Positions 44,602 to 53,090 of a DNA stretch of 64,000 nucleotides are shown here, piece by piece. Positions within the stretch are counted from its first letter, which is position 1. Each line of letters begins with the position of its first letter. The notes beneath the pieces are model-generated. The model did not search any database. It saw only the letters and a program-made list of their open reading frames with translations, and had not been told where the DNA came from. Source of the DNA: AP-15 sp963772965 (GTDB lineage: Bacteria; Pseudomonadota; Alphaproteobacteria; ATCC43930; CGMCC-115725); NCBI GenBank assembly GCA_963772965.1, contig CAVYZU010000005.1, positions 372,001 to 436,000 on the forward strand, given 5' to 3'. The position numbers were made by a program, and so were the translations under genes.

Positions 44602-45436
44602 ATGGCGTATTCGGAGTGGCAATTAAATCGTCTGCGCGACGCCTTGCGCGCCTACCATGACTACGAGCCCGGCCATGGCAGCGGCTCCTTCAACTGGAAG
44701 GATGTGAGCGAAGCGATCAGCCTCACGGCGGATGTGAAAGTTCCGCCCGAGCGCTTGCGCCAGTTCGTCGAGGGCAACAGGAGCAAGGACGGTGCGCGGC
44801 GCAAGTTTCAGTCGATGCAGCCCGAGTCGCTGGACGCGATCGTCAGGTTCGTGACCGAAGAGCGCCTGCTATTGGCTACCGAACTGGAAGAACACGCGCC
44901 GCCGTGGCAAGCGGCGCAGCGCCTGCTCGAATATCTCGACCAGAGCTTCGACAAGCTGCGGATACTCCCGCCGGTCACATTCGAGGGTTCGTATCAGGCG
45001 CGCCGCGCCGACGAGCGCGGCTTTGCCGTGCTGGAGCTGACTTTTCAGAAACCCTCGGCGGAGGGGCTGATGCAGGTCACCAAGACGGAGGAGTATTACC
45101 CCGCCAAGGCGAAGGAAGAGTTTGACAGGTGGACCTTGGATGAGCGCCGGAAACAGCGGCGCACCCGCACCCTGTATGGTGGCTGGGCGATCTTCACGCC
45201 CGAGGATAATGTCATGGTGTTCCTCAAGCAGGCGGACAGCGGCAAAAATATGTACCAGTTCACGCTGGCCGCTGACACGGCGTATCAGCCCGACACCGCG
45301 GTCGAACGGCTGGTCCTCCTGCGCCACGACTACCCGGTCGAGCTGGAAGGTACTGATCGCGACGACGCAGGATATGCTGCGCGCCATCCTGCAAGAGACG
45401 GAGAAGAACATTCTGTTCTTCCGGAGGCTCATGTAA
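44602..45436 (+). pseudogene. Hypothetical protein, frameshifted near its end
   Basis: About 278 residues when joined. Frame 1 runs from MAYSEWQLNRLRDALRAYHD to VLLRHDYPVELE (about 45345). Frame 2 then gives VLIATTQDMLRAILQETEKN and ILFFRRLM to the TAA at 45434-45436. An N-terminal helical domain (FNWKDVSEAISL, RLRQFVEGNRSKDGARRKFQ) resembles a DNA-binding or CARD-like bundle, but I cannot name it. The rest is mixed alpha/beta. The next gene starts within the stop (TAATG). Confidence 0.65.
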
Positions 45437-46020
45437 TGGCCGCCGCGCCGAATCCTGTCTTCACCGCCGAGACGTTCGCCGACCATCTGGCGGCATTCCG
45501 TCAGCGCGTGGAGCAAAGGCGGCGAGCCATCGACGCGCGCCCGGAAAAGCGCGTCAGCCTCGAAGCCACGCCGGAGGCGAGCAGAAAATTCTGGGAAGGT
45601 ATGCACGCCTCAATGTCGCACTGGGACGCGCCGGCTGATCCGACGCTTGCGGCTGCGTGCGAGCGGGCGCTGTCGCGGCTTGGCCGCGACTGGCTTGATG
45701 CCGCGCGGCGCGGCGATGCCGCTGCGGTGCGCGCGTATATCGAAGAAGGTTTCCCGGTCTGGTATCGAGACAAGAAAAGCGGCGAAAACGCGATGCACGT
45801 CACCGCCGGGTCACAGGCGCGGCCCGTATTACGCGTGCTTCTGCCGCGCTGGGAGGGGTTTCTGGTGCGGGACCGACAGGGACGGCTCGCTTCGGAACTC
45901 GCCTATCTCTATGGCGAGGACCCGGCGATGGCGCGGCTCCTCGGCAAAAAGGAGCGCAAGGAGGGCGAAGCCACCAGCACCGTCGTCAGGCGACGCATCT
46001 ACGCCTATCGGGCGCATTAA
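45436..46020 (+). CDS. Hypothetical protein with an ankyrin-like repeat region
   Basis: 194 residues from MAAAPNPVFTAETFADHLAA. After a helical N-terminus the C-terminal half has ankyrin-like pattern: WLDAARRGDAAAVRAYIEEG (helix pair), then ENAMHVTAGSQARPVLRVLL and GRLASELAYLYGEDPAMARL. Its start overlaps the stop of the preceding gene (TAATG). It is convergent with the coupling-protein gene, overlapping by four bases. Confidence 0.65.
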   Translation: MAAAPNPVFTAETFADHLAAFRQRVEQRRRAIDARPEKRVSLEATPEASRKFWEGMHASMSHWDAPADPTLAAACERALSRLGRDWLDAARRGDAAAVRAYIEEGFPVWYRDKKSGENAMHVTAGSQARPVLRVLLPRWEGFLVRDRQGRLASELAYLYGEDPAMARLLGKKERKEGEATSTVVRRRIYAYRAH

Positions 46021-47560
46021 AGCGCGCCTTTGAACACGGCCCGATGCGGCCCGCCCGCATCGAAATACTCCACCCGTTGCAGGATCATCGGATCGTACCC
46101 GGCCCAGATGACGAGCTGCCGTTTCAGCCGGTCGCTGCGCGAGAAATGACGGCTGACTTCGTCGGGCGTCAGCAGGTCATGCAATTCCATGCTGGAATTG
46201 CGCCCCGACAGTCCCGATTGCGCCTGTTCCGGCCCGACCTCGCCCTGACGGGCGACCTCGATCCGGGTTTTGCCGAGCCGCCGCGAGACGTATTCCAGCG
46301 TCTCAAGATCGTTGTTGCCGAAGAACTGAAGGATACCGGCGTTGCCGGCGAAAGTTTCCCAGCGCTCCTTGTAGAGCGCCTTGCCCTGTCCCCAGTCCTG
46401 CAGGACGGTCCACAGCTTGACGCCAAAAGACGCGATTTGTCCGGCGGCGTCCTCTAACTGGCGCATATGCCCGAGGACCGGGAATTCGTCGAAACAGACC
46501 AGCACCGGCGCGACCGGCGCCGTCTTCTCGCGCTCCATCGCGTCGAGAAGCTGATTGATGAAGATGCGCAGCCACCTGTTGCACAGCCCCATGCGGCTGG
46601 CGGGCAGGCAGAGATAGACGCTGACGCCGGCGCGGTCGCGCTTCAGGTCCGCCAGATCGAAATCATGCCCGGCCAGCACGCGGCGCATGGCCGTGTAGTC
46701 GAGAAACTTGGTATGACGGCGCACGGTCGAAAGCACGCCCGCGCGCTCGTTCGCTCCCTTTTCATAGAAGTCCCGCGCCGCGCCTTCGAGCGCGCCCGCC
46801 GAGGTCTTCGGTCGCGGGGTTCTTCGCGAACCGCGCCGCGCTTTGCAGCATCTCCTTTTCCAGCAGATGCAGCGGCTCTTCGTCTTCGCCGACGAGCGCG
46901 GCGGGTTCCTGCGCCAGCGCCGTGCGGATCAGATCGCGGACGGTGAGAAGATTGCGCCGCCCCGCGTAGCGCGGTTCCGTCGCGACATGAAGGATCACGC
47001 CCTCGATGAAGTTCTTGGCGCTTTCATCCCAATGCGGGTCTTTTTCGCTGTCCGCTGCGCACCACAAGCGCATCCGCGATCAGGCCGGCGTCTTCGATGA
47101 TCGTCGGGCTGTCGGGTTTCAGGACCGCAAGCGGATTATAGGATTTGCGCAGATGCGCGATGCCGGGTGACGTGTTCCCGAAAGGATCGAGGACATGGAC
47201 CTTCTGCCCGAGCGCGGCGCGCCGGGCGGCGGTGATATTGGCGAGTTCGGCCTTCGGGTCCGTCGCCATGACGCTCCCGCGATAGAACAGGAGATTATTG
47301 ATGAGCGTGACGGACTTTCCGGCGCGCGAACCGGCGACCGTCAGGACGTGCCGGTTATCCTCGATCCCGACGAGCTTGTTGCCGAACGCGCCGATGAGAA
47401 TTTTTCCGCCCGGATTGCGCGGGTCATATTCGAGCGCCTTGCGCTCCAATATGACTTCCGGCGTCTGCCAGCGCGCCTGCGGCGCTGTTTGCTGCTTCAA
47501 ATAGCGCGAACTCAGCCCGCGGGGTATGTCGCGTGTGAAGTCTTCTGGGAAGGAGGCCAT
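46017..47560 (-). pseudogene. VirD4/TraG type IV coupling protein, two frameshifts
   Basis: ATPase that links the relaxosome to the type IV secretion channel. Walker A is TVAGSRAGKSVTLINNLLFY and Walker B region APVLVCFDEFPVLGHM, with the C-terminal TVLQDWGQGKALYKERWETF block. Three frames are needed: start to about 47060 (GLIADAL), then WDESAKNFIEGVILHVATEP to about 46800, then from about 46790 to the stop. No N-terminal membrane helices are evident. The start (47560) is behind GGAG. About 515 residues joined. A CGCGAGG box sits about 70 bases upstream. Confidence 0.85.
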
Positions 47561-47629
47561 TGCCGCGTCTCCGTTTGCTGCCATCATCGGCAGGTCGCGG
47601 CTGATATTGTCCTGTCAGGTGCGCACAAA

Positions 47630-47647
47630 CCTCGCGCCAACCTCGCG
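47630..47647 (-). promoter_or_regulatory. CGCGAGG-N4-CGCGAGG box, site 3
   Basis: CCTCGCGCCAACCTCGCG, upstream of the coupling-protein gene and identical to sites 1 and 4. Confidence 0.65.
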
Positions 47648-48028
47648 CGCCGGAGCTTCACGGCGAGCCGTAAAGAGTCGTTCCGTTAGAGCAATCCCGA
47701 TGCCGGCGGCAGCAGTGCCAGCGCCGTTTCGCATGTCGCCGTTTTTCGGTCGTCGTTTGGGTGCCGTTGGCAAGACGCAGGCGGGTGGTTTCGGTCGGTT
47801 CGCCCGTCAGGGCTTCCGTTCCCTTTGTTCAGAACGGGGCTGTTTCTCTTTCAGCCTTGTACCCCAGAAGCCGTTTATCAGACCGGCGGGGATGCTCTGC
47901 GGCGTGTCCTTCTCCTGCCCGCTCCATTCGGCCCTGCGGGCCTCCCGTGTTGGGGACACGTCCCCGGCGGCCTGCTGTCCGGCGGGTAAGGCTGGAAAGG
48001 CCAGCCCGTTCAACAAAGGAGAAGACCC
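47648..48028. other. Leader region of the 48029 gene
   Basis: About 380 bases with no supported gene. Two small hairpins are visible: GGGGACACGTCCCC (47952-47965) and GGCTGG-AAAGG-CCAGCC (47990-48006), the latter just before the ribosome site AAAGGAGAAG. Confidence 0.45.
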
Positions 48029-48301
48029 ATGACTAACACGAACCAATCGACCGAAACCAACGCCCGCGGCAACGACAAGCCCAAACTGCCGACCCACGTC
48101 GCCAAGGTGCGCCACGGCTACGGCAAGAAAGCCACCTACGAGCGCATCGGGGTTGCGTGGCGGAACGACGACGGCTCGCTCTATCTGAAGCTGTCCGGCA
48201 CGCAGGTGGTCAGCGCCCTGACGCTCTACGAGCTGAAGGACAAGGAAGAGGCCGCACCCGTCACTGACGGCGAGCCCGCAAACGAAGAGGCGGGGGAATA
48301 A
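48029..48301 (+). CDS. Small conserved element protein
   Basis: 90 residues. The core THVAKVRHGYGKKATYERIG and VAWRNDDGSLYLKLSGTQVV is a compact beta domain that I recognise from alphaproteobacterial plasmids and integrative elements as a hypothetical protein. The C-terminus is acidic. A strong ribosome site and a strong terminator flank it, so it is a monocistronic, probably well expressed gene. Role unknown. Confidence 0.75.
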   Translation: MTNTNQSTETNARGNDKPKLPTHVAKVRHGYGKKATYERIGVAWRNDDGSLYLKLSGTQVVSALTLYELKDKEEAAPVTDGEPANEEAGE

Positions 48302-48334
48302 CCCCCGCCTCACGGCTTCCTTCAAACGCGACAA

Positions 48335-48367
48335 GGCGCGGGCCGAAAGGTCCGCGCCTCGTTTTTT
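48335..48367. terminator. Intrinsic terminator
   Basis: GGCGCGGGCC - GAAA - GGTCCGCGCC then TCGTTTTTT. Ten pairs with one G-T. It lies between convergent genes and can serve the plus strand. Confidence 0.85.
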
Positions 48368-48372
48368 ATGCT

Positions 48373-49125
48373 TTATGCTTCTGACGCCGGTTCTTCAGAT
48401 TCCGCCTCTTCAGCGGTCGGCGTTATATCCCGGTATCCGCGCGGCGTCGGCTGGTTGACTTCCATCGGCTCCATATGCTCGCCGCAGACCAGCTTGGCCC
48501 CGTGCTTTGCCCAAGCCTTCATGTCGCCGTGCGGGCAGACATAGCGGACGCGCTTGCCGCTCTTGCTCTCGCTTCGGCATCTTCACCGTCATCATCGTCG
48601 CCGGCGTCGGCGTGTTTTTCCGGCTGCTCGATCCACGAGACGACCAAGCCCCGCGCCAGCAGCTTCCTGACTGCCCGGTCGAAGGGGCCATCCGCCACGA
48701 TGATATGGCCCATGACATCGCCGGTCTCGGCGCCATCGTCTTTGCCGGTAGAGGTCGGTTGCAGGCCGATCGACTTCATCTTCTCGGCCCACTCCTTGTT
48801 GTGATAGCGGCCCCGGCCCGGCTTGCCGAAATGGTGCTGCCACAGATGGACCATTTCATGAGCGAGGGTGGCGAGCACCTCTTCCTGTGGCCGGTCCCGG
48901 AAGTGAGAAGGGTTCAGGGCGATCTCATCGGTCAGGGTGCCGTCGGCACGACCAAATCGATCACCGCAAAAATACCCGTAGCTCTTCTTGCTTCGTTGCA
49001 GCGTGATAAGGCAGTTCGGAAGCTCGCCCTCGAACAGAGAGCGGTTCAGAATTCTCGTATGCCTGCTGCAAAGGATCGTAGGTTTCACGCGTGGGCTTGA
49101 TGGATTGAGTGTTGGTGTCGGACAT
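48373..49125 (-). pseudogene. SprT-like zinc metalloprotease, two frameshifts
   Basis: The start MSDTNTQSIKPTRETYDPLQ (49125) is behind GGAG. After a slip near 49048 the body is ILNRSLFEGELPNCLITLQR and the active site EVLATLAHEMVHLWQHHFGK with HExxH, then GRYHNKEWAEKMKSIGLQPT. After a second slip near 48570 the tail is KSGKRVRYVCPHGDMKAWAK and KLVCGEHMEPMEV, a zinc-ribbon remnant, to the TAA at 48373-48375. The SprT family includes DNA-protein crosslink proteases. In conjugative elements such genes are common companions of relaxases. Confidence 0.8.
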
Positions 49126-49261
49126 GGGCGTTCTCCGCTTCGCTCCGCCCGTCTCCGTTTCGCTCTGGGATGTGCATCACAATTTCTGGAATGAACATCA
49201 CAGTCATCATCAAACAACGTCGGGCGTCATCACCAAGATGCGCAATGCGGATTCAGCTTTT

Positions 49262-49279
49262 CCTCGCGCCAACCTCGCG
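49262..49279 (-). promoter_or_regulatory. CGCGAGG-N4-CGCGAGG box, site 4
   Basis: CCTCGCGCCAACCTCGCG, identical to sites 1 and 3, upstream of the SprT-like gene. Confidence 0.65.
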
Positions 49280-49289
49280 GTATGAATTG

Positions 49290-49800
49290 TCGTGTGCATC
49301 ACAGATCACAGAGCAGAGTCTGTGGTGCTCACTCCAAATTTAAACTTCCCCGGCTACAATCGTAGTATGGGCACACGGATACCGATAGTGATTGGTACAA
49401 GGTGTGCGCGGTACTACCGCGCCACCTTGCTGGGGGCTTTCGCATCCCCCATGTGACCCCCTGCGGCAACCCCTAAGCTCACGCGTCTTTGACGACGCGC
49501 TTGCTAAGGGGTTGGATCAGCCGGCCGCTATCGCTCATGGGCATCGAGCCCATGCCGGCTGAGCGCAACGTGTGAGACGTTGCGCGTTTCGCGGCTGGCG
49601 CGCGATCGGGGAGACTTCCGCTCTCCCCCATCCCCATCGAACAAAGGGCTCCACCGCAGCCCCTTGTAACCGGCGTCCGGGGCTTTCGCGCCCCGAGACC
49701 ACGACCGCCTTAGCCCGTTGGGCCACGGCGCGGCATTGCCGCAAGGGAGACTTCGGCTCTCCCTTGGGAACCCTATCGACCGGGGCAGGCGCGGCCCCGG
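49290..49800. other. Hairpin-rich region, candidate oriT
   Basis: About 510 bases with no gene and at least eight inverted repeats. GCATCACAGA/TCTGTGGTGC (49296-49328); AAGGTG..CGCGGTA/TACCGCGC..CACCTT (49399-49428); CCCCTAAGC/GCTAAGGGG (49470-49511) around CGCGTC/GACGCG; CATGGGC/GCCCATG (49537-49555); GCGCAACGT/ACGTTGCGC (49563-49585). The pair GGGGAGA-CTTCCGC-TCTCCCC (49608-49628) and AGGGAGA-CTTCGGC-TCTCCCT (49744-49764) is related with compensating changes. The position directly upstream of mobC and relaxase is where a MOB-type oriT is expected. Confidence 0.55.
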
Positions 49801-49804
49801 AGCC

Positions 49805-49833
49805 CGCGAGGATCGCGCGAGGATCGCGCGAGG
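49805..49833 (+). promoter_or_regulatory. Triple CGCGAGG box, site 5
   Basis: CGCGAGG at 49805-49811, 49816-49822 and 49827-49833, spaced by ATCG each time (11-base period). Same orientation relative to the downstream gene as sites 1-4. Confidence 0.65.
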
Positions 49834-49867
49834 CGGGCGGCGGACGGACGCGCCTAGCTTTGGCAGC

Positions 49868-50221
49868 ATGACGGAGAAGACCGACAAGAAACGCGACGCC
49901 CCTATCTCCTACCGCCCGCCGGCAGAGCTGGCGGGACGAGTTCCGTCGTCGCGTCGAAGCGTCCGGTCTTCCCGTCAATGCCTACATCACCCGCGCGATC
50001 TTCAACCCCGCCATCCCGCGCGGCACCCGCCGTCCCGCCCGTCGAAAAGCAGATGCTCGCGCAATTGCTCGCCCGCTCCGCCGCGATCCGGGACGCTCTG
50101 GATAATGCCGCCCGCGTCGCCGGCGATGATGCCGCGCTCGCCGAGGCGGTCGAAGGCGGCCTGCGACGAGCTGACGATCATCCGCGCCGCGCTCATGAAG
50201 ATGATGGAGCGCGCGCCGTGA
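49868..50221 (+). pseudogene. MobC-like relaxosome accessory protein, frameshifted
   Basis: Small basic protein, about 115 residues when joined. The start MTEKTDKKRDAPISYRPPAE is in frame 2. After a slip near 49935 the sense is DEFRRRVEASGLPVNAYITR, then VEKQMLAQLLARSAAIRDAL and a helical part. The end CDELTIIRAALMKMMERAP is back in frame 2. The ribbon-helix-helix-like start followed by a helical tail fits MobC proteins that bind oriT and help the relaxase nick. The GTGA overlap couples it to the relaxase. Confidence 0.65.
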
Positions 50222-52022
50222 TCCCGTTCGGCAGCCAGCGCGCGCGTCGGGCAGGACCTCGCCACGCACCTTCTTAACGCGCAGGACAACGAGCGGCTGG
50301 AGGTGGCGCAGGTGCGGGGTGCCGTCGCCCGCGACCTGCACGGCGCGTTCGCCGAATGGGAGGCGCAGGCGCACAACCTGACGCGCTGCACCAATTACCT
50401 CTACAGCCTCTCGATCAATCCCGACCAGCGGCAGGGGCGGCTCACGAAGGAGCAGTATCTCGATTACATCGACCGCGCCGAACAGCGCCTCGGGTTGTCC
50501 GGCCAGCCGCGCGCGGTCGTCTTCCACGTCAAGAAGGACAGGCAGGGCGTCCCGCGCGAGCACTGCCATGTCGTCTGGTCGCGCATCGACGTGGAGCGCG
50601 GCAAGGCCCGTCACATCGCCTTCGACCACGAAAAGCTGATGATGGTCACGCGCGAGTTCGCCCGCGACCATGGCCTGAGGCTGCCCGACGGCTATTACCA
50701 GGACAAGGGACAGGACCGGCGCCGGGGCCGGCAGATGACCCTCTACGAGAAGAAGCAGGAGGACAAGGGCGGCCTATCGAAGGAGCAGCACAAGGCGCAG
50801 GTGACGGCGGCGTGGAACCGCCGCGACACGCCGCGCGCCTTCGTCCGGTCGCTGGAGGACATGGGTTACATCCTCGCCACCGGCAGCCGCGATTACGTGC
50901 TGGTCGATCTCTACGGCAACATGAACAGCCTGCCCAAGCTGATCGACGACAAGAAAGTCCGCGTCAAAGCAGCTCCGGGAATTCCTCGGCAAGGACTTTC
51001 CGAAGGACTCCCTGCCGACCGTGGACGAGGCGCGGGCGCTGGCCGCCGCGCATCGCGCGGCGATGGAGCTGTTCAGCAAGAACGAGGAACGGGCGGCGCG
51101 CGAAGCCGTCGAGAAAGCAGCGCCGCGAGGAGTTGCAGCGCAAACAGCAGCCGCGCCGCCGGGACGTGGAGCAGGAGGCGAAGGGGCTGGCCGACCGGCA
51201 GCGGCAGGCCCGGCAGGAATTTTCGCGAGCGGCAGAAGCAGGAGCGGCATGGCGTTCCGGCAGGGCTATTTGCAGGAGAGCCGGCGCATCCGGCTCGACC
51301 GCGCCGCGCACCGGCCGCAAGGTCTTGCCGCCTTCATCGGCCGCATCACCGGCGTCGAGCTGATAACGAAGAAGATTCACGCAGTACCGTGACGCCACCC
51401 GGTACAAGCTCTTCCTCGCGCAGAAAAAGGAGCTGGCGGAGCGCCAGCAGCGCGAAGCGGCGGCGCTCGAGCGCCGGCAGGAGCTCGAAACCCTGACCAT
51501 GCAGCGCCGCCTGCGCGCGCTGGAGCTGGTCGAAAAGCGCGAGCTGCGGTCGCTGGAAACGACGCTGTCTGAAGGAGCGCCGGATCGAGGACCGGGAGCG
51601 GACGGGCCGCGCGCCGCCGCCGCCGGAGCCGACGCATGACGCCTGACGAACGACGCCGGAGAAGCCGATCGACCTGACGGCGGAATTCGAGCGGGCGAGC
51701 GCGGAACCCGCGCCGACTCATGTGGACGAATTCAACAGGGCGGCCAAGGAGCCGATCGACCTGACGGCCGAGTTTGAGCGCGCGTCCGGGTCCGGTGACG
51801 GTGAGGGCGAAGCGTCAGGCGATGCGGCGCAGGACCCGGCGCCCGAGGCGGAGATCAAGATCCAGCGCGCGTCGCCGCACGCGGGACCGGACGCCGGATG
51901 CGGAGCGGTCAACGCGGAGGACGCGATCCGACCGGGACAAGGATAGTGACGGTCCGCCGTCTGACGATCCGGGACCGACGCGCGGGCGGCGCAGGGACCG
52001 CGATCTGGATCGAGGGCGGTGA
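50218..52022 (+). pseudogene. Relaxase (VirD2/MobA-type), multiple frameshifts
   Basis: DNA-nicking transesterase that starts conjugative transfer. The intact middle (about 50250-50975) has RCTNYLYSLSINPDQRQGRL, AVVFHVKKDRQGVPREHCHV and VWSRIDVERGKARHIAFDHE; the HCH/H cluster is relaxase motif III. Downstream pieces in other frames are QLREFLGKDFPKDSLPTVDE, QRREELQRKQQPRRRDVEQE and RMAFRQGYLQESRRIRLDRA. The C-terminal tail carries two copies of PIDLTAEFERAS. At least six slips and a possible early stop near 51640 occur. The start GTG overlaps the mobC stop. Confidence 0.8.
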
Positions 52023-52044
52023 AACCGCATATGCGCCGATATGC

Positions 52045-52050
52045 TATAAT
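52045..52050 (+). promoter_or_regulatory. Consensus -10 box six bases before an ATG
   Basis: TATAAT at 52045-52050, preceded by TATGC. The ATG at 52057 lies where transcription should begin, so the mRNA may be leaderless. No good -35 is obvious. Confidence 0.5.
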
Positions 52051-52056
52051 GCGCCT

Positions 52057-52770
52057 ATGGATCAGATCAAAGAATTCACCGACGACAGGCTGAAAGCGTG
52101 GTGCATTCACTGCGGACAGGGGATCGATGGTCTTGAGACCAACCGGGATCATGTTCCGTCGAAGAGCCTTTTACAGATGCCTTACCCGGATAACCTCCCG
52201 GTCGTGCAGGTATGCAGACCCTGCAATTCCAGCTTCGCTCCGCACGAGGAATATCTCGCCGCCTTCCTCGGCGTCGTGCTGGCGGGATCGACTGACCCGC
52301 ATCGTCAGACCAATGCGAACGCCGCCCGCATCCTGCAAGGGAACGTGAAGCTGTGCGCGCAAATCGAGAAGGCTAAATCAGAATATCGCACACATGGCGG
52401 CGATACCCATTTTGTGTGGAAGCCCGAATTGGAGAGCATCAACCGCGTCGTCCTGAAGAACGCTCGCGGCCACGCCTTTTACGAATTCGGCGAGCCGATG
52501 CTTGAGTCTCCGACTCACGTATGGTCCGCGCCGCTGGCGGCTTTTACTGCCGGGGAGCGCGCCGAATTCGAGCATGTTGATCTTGGGCCGGGCTGGCCCG
52601 AGGTGGGAAGCCGGATGATGACGCGGGTGATGACCGGCCAAGACCTCTTTGACGGCTGGATCATTGTTCAGGATGGTGTTTATCGGTATGCCGTTGCGCA
52701 GACCGGCGCCATGATCGTCAGGACCGTGCTTTTCGAATATCTGGCGACGGAGGTTTATTGGGAGGATTGA
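52057..52770 (+). CDS. HNH-type zinc-finger nuclease-like protein
   Basis: 237 residues, intact. The N-terminal 60 residues have the pattern WCIHCGQGIDGLETNRDHVP and VVQVCRPCNSSFAPHEEYLA: CxxC, then DHxP with the HNH first His, then CxxCN. The rest is mixed alpha/beta with a late GYxxEA-like beta region (WIIVQDGVYRYAVAQTGAMI). It resembles HNH proteins in defence islands. It is transcribed from its own promoter, with no clear ribosome site. Composition is less GC-rich than the relaxase upstream. Confidence 0.6.
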   Translation: MDQIKEFTDDRLKAWCIHCGQGIDGLETNRDHVPSKSLLQMPYPDNLPVVQVCRPCNSSFAPHEEYLAAFLGVVLAGSTDPHRQTNANAARILQGNVKLCAQIEKAKSEYRTHGGDTHFVWKPELESINRVVLKNARGHAFYEFGEPMLESPTHVWSAPLAAFTAGERAEFEHVDLGPGWPEVGSRMMTRVMTGQDLFDGWIIVQDGVYRYAVAQTGAMIVRTVLFEYLATEVYWED

Positions 52771-52856
52771 TCCGTGGCGCACTTCCTATGGCGTGTAGCG
52801 CGCCGACCCCCAATATCTTGTTTCCATAGCGTAATTCGTTCTCATAAAGTTCTTGA

Positions 52857-52881
52857 TTCTGGCGCCGCAGTGGCGCCAGAA
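52857..52881. promoter_or_regulatory. Inverted repeat, possible operator
   Basis: TTCTGGCGCC - GCAGT - GGCGCCAGAA, ten perfect pairs. It lies just upstream of the ribbon-helix-helix-like frame and the methylase, so it could be the operator of the restriction-modification block. Confidence 0.5.
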
Positions 52882-53090
52882 TGGCGCTATAGACTCGCAC
52901 CGCCCCAAAACCCGACGCTCGACCACGCAACAACCTTCGGCTTGAGCTGAAGGTCTGGCGATCGATCGATTCGGCGCGGAAAAAACGACCGGGGAACGTA
53001 TCCCGCAACACATGGATCACGGAGGCCATTCTCGAAAAGCTGGCGCGTGACACTGCAAACGATCAGGGAAACGGGGGGACGCATGCCTGA
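52881..53090 (+). pseudogene. Ribbon-helix-helix-like small protein, no usable start codon
   Basis: From 52893 the frame reads RPRNNLRLELKVWRSIDSAR, KKRPGNVSRNTWITEAILEK and LARDTAND to the TGA at 53088-53090. This is a clear ribbon-helix-helix pattern (a strand, then VSRNTWITEAI). No ATG, GTG or TTG follows the nearest upstream stop. The only good start is ATG 52881, whose fourth codon is TAG (ATG GCG CTA TAG). Either a nonsense mutation or sequence error killed it, or initiation is non-canonical. It overlaps the methylase start, and the inverted repeat at 52857-52881 abuts it. Confidence 0.55.

Noticed and set aside
49160..49330. GCATCACA repeats as a plasmid iteron array
   Set aside because: Only two or three irregularly spaced copies and no Rep gene in the window.
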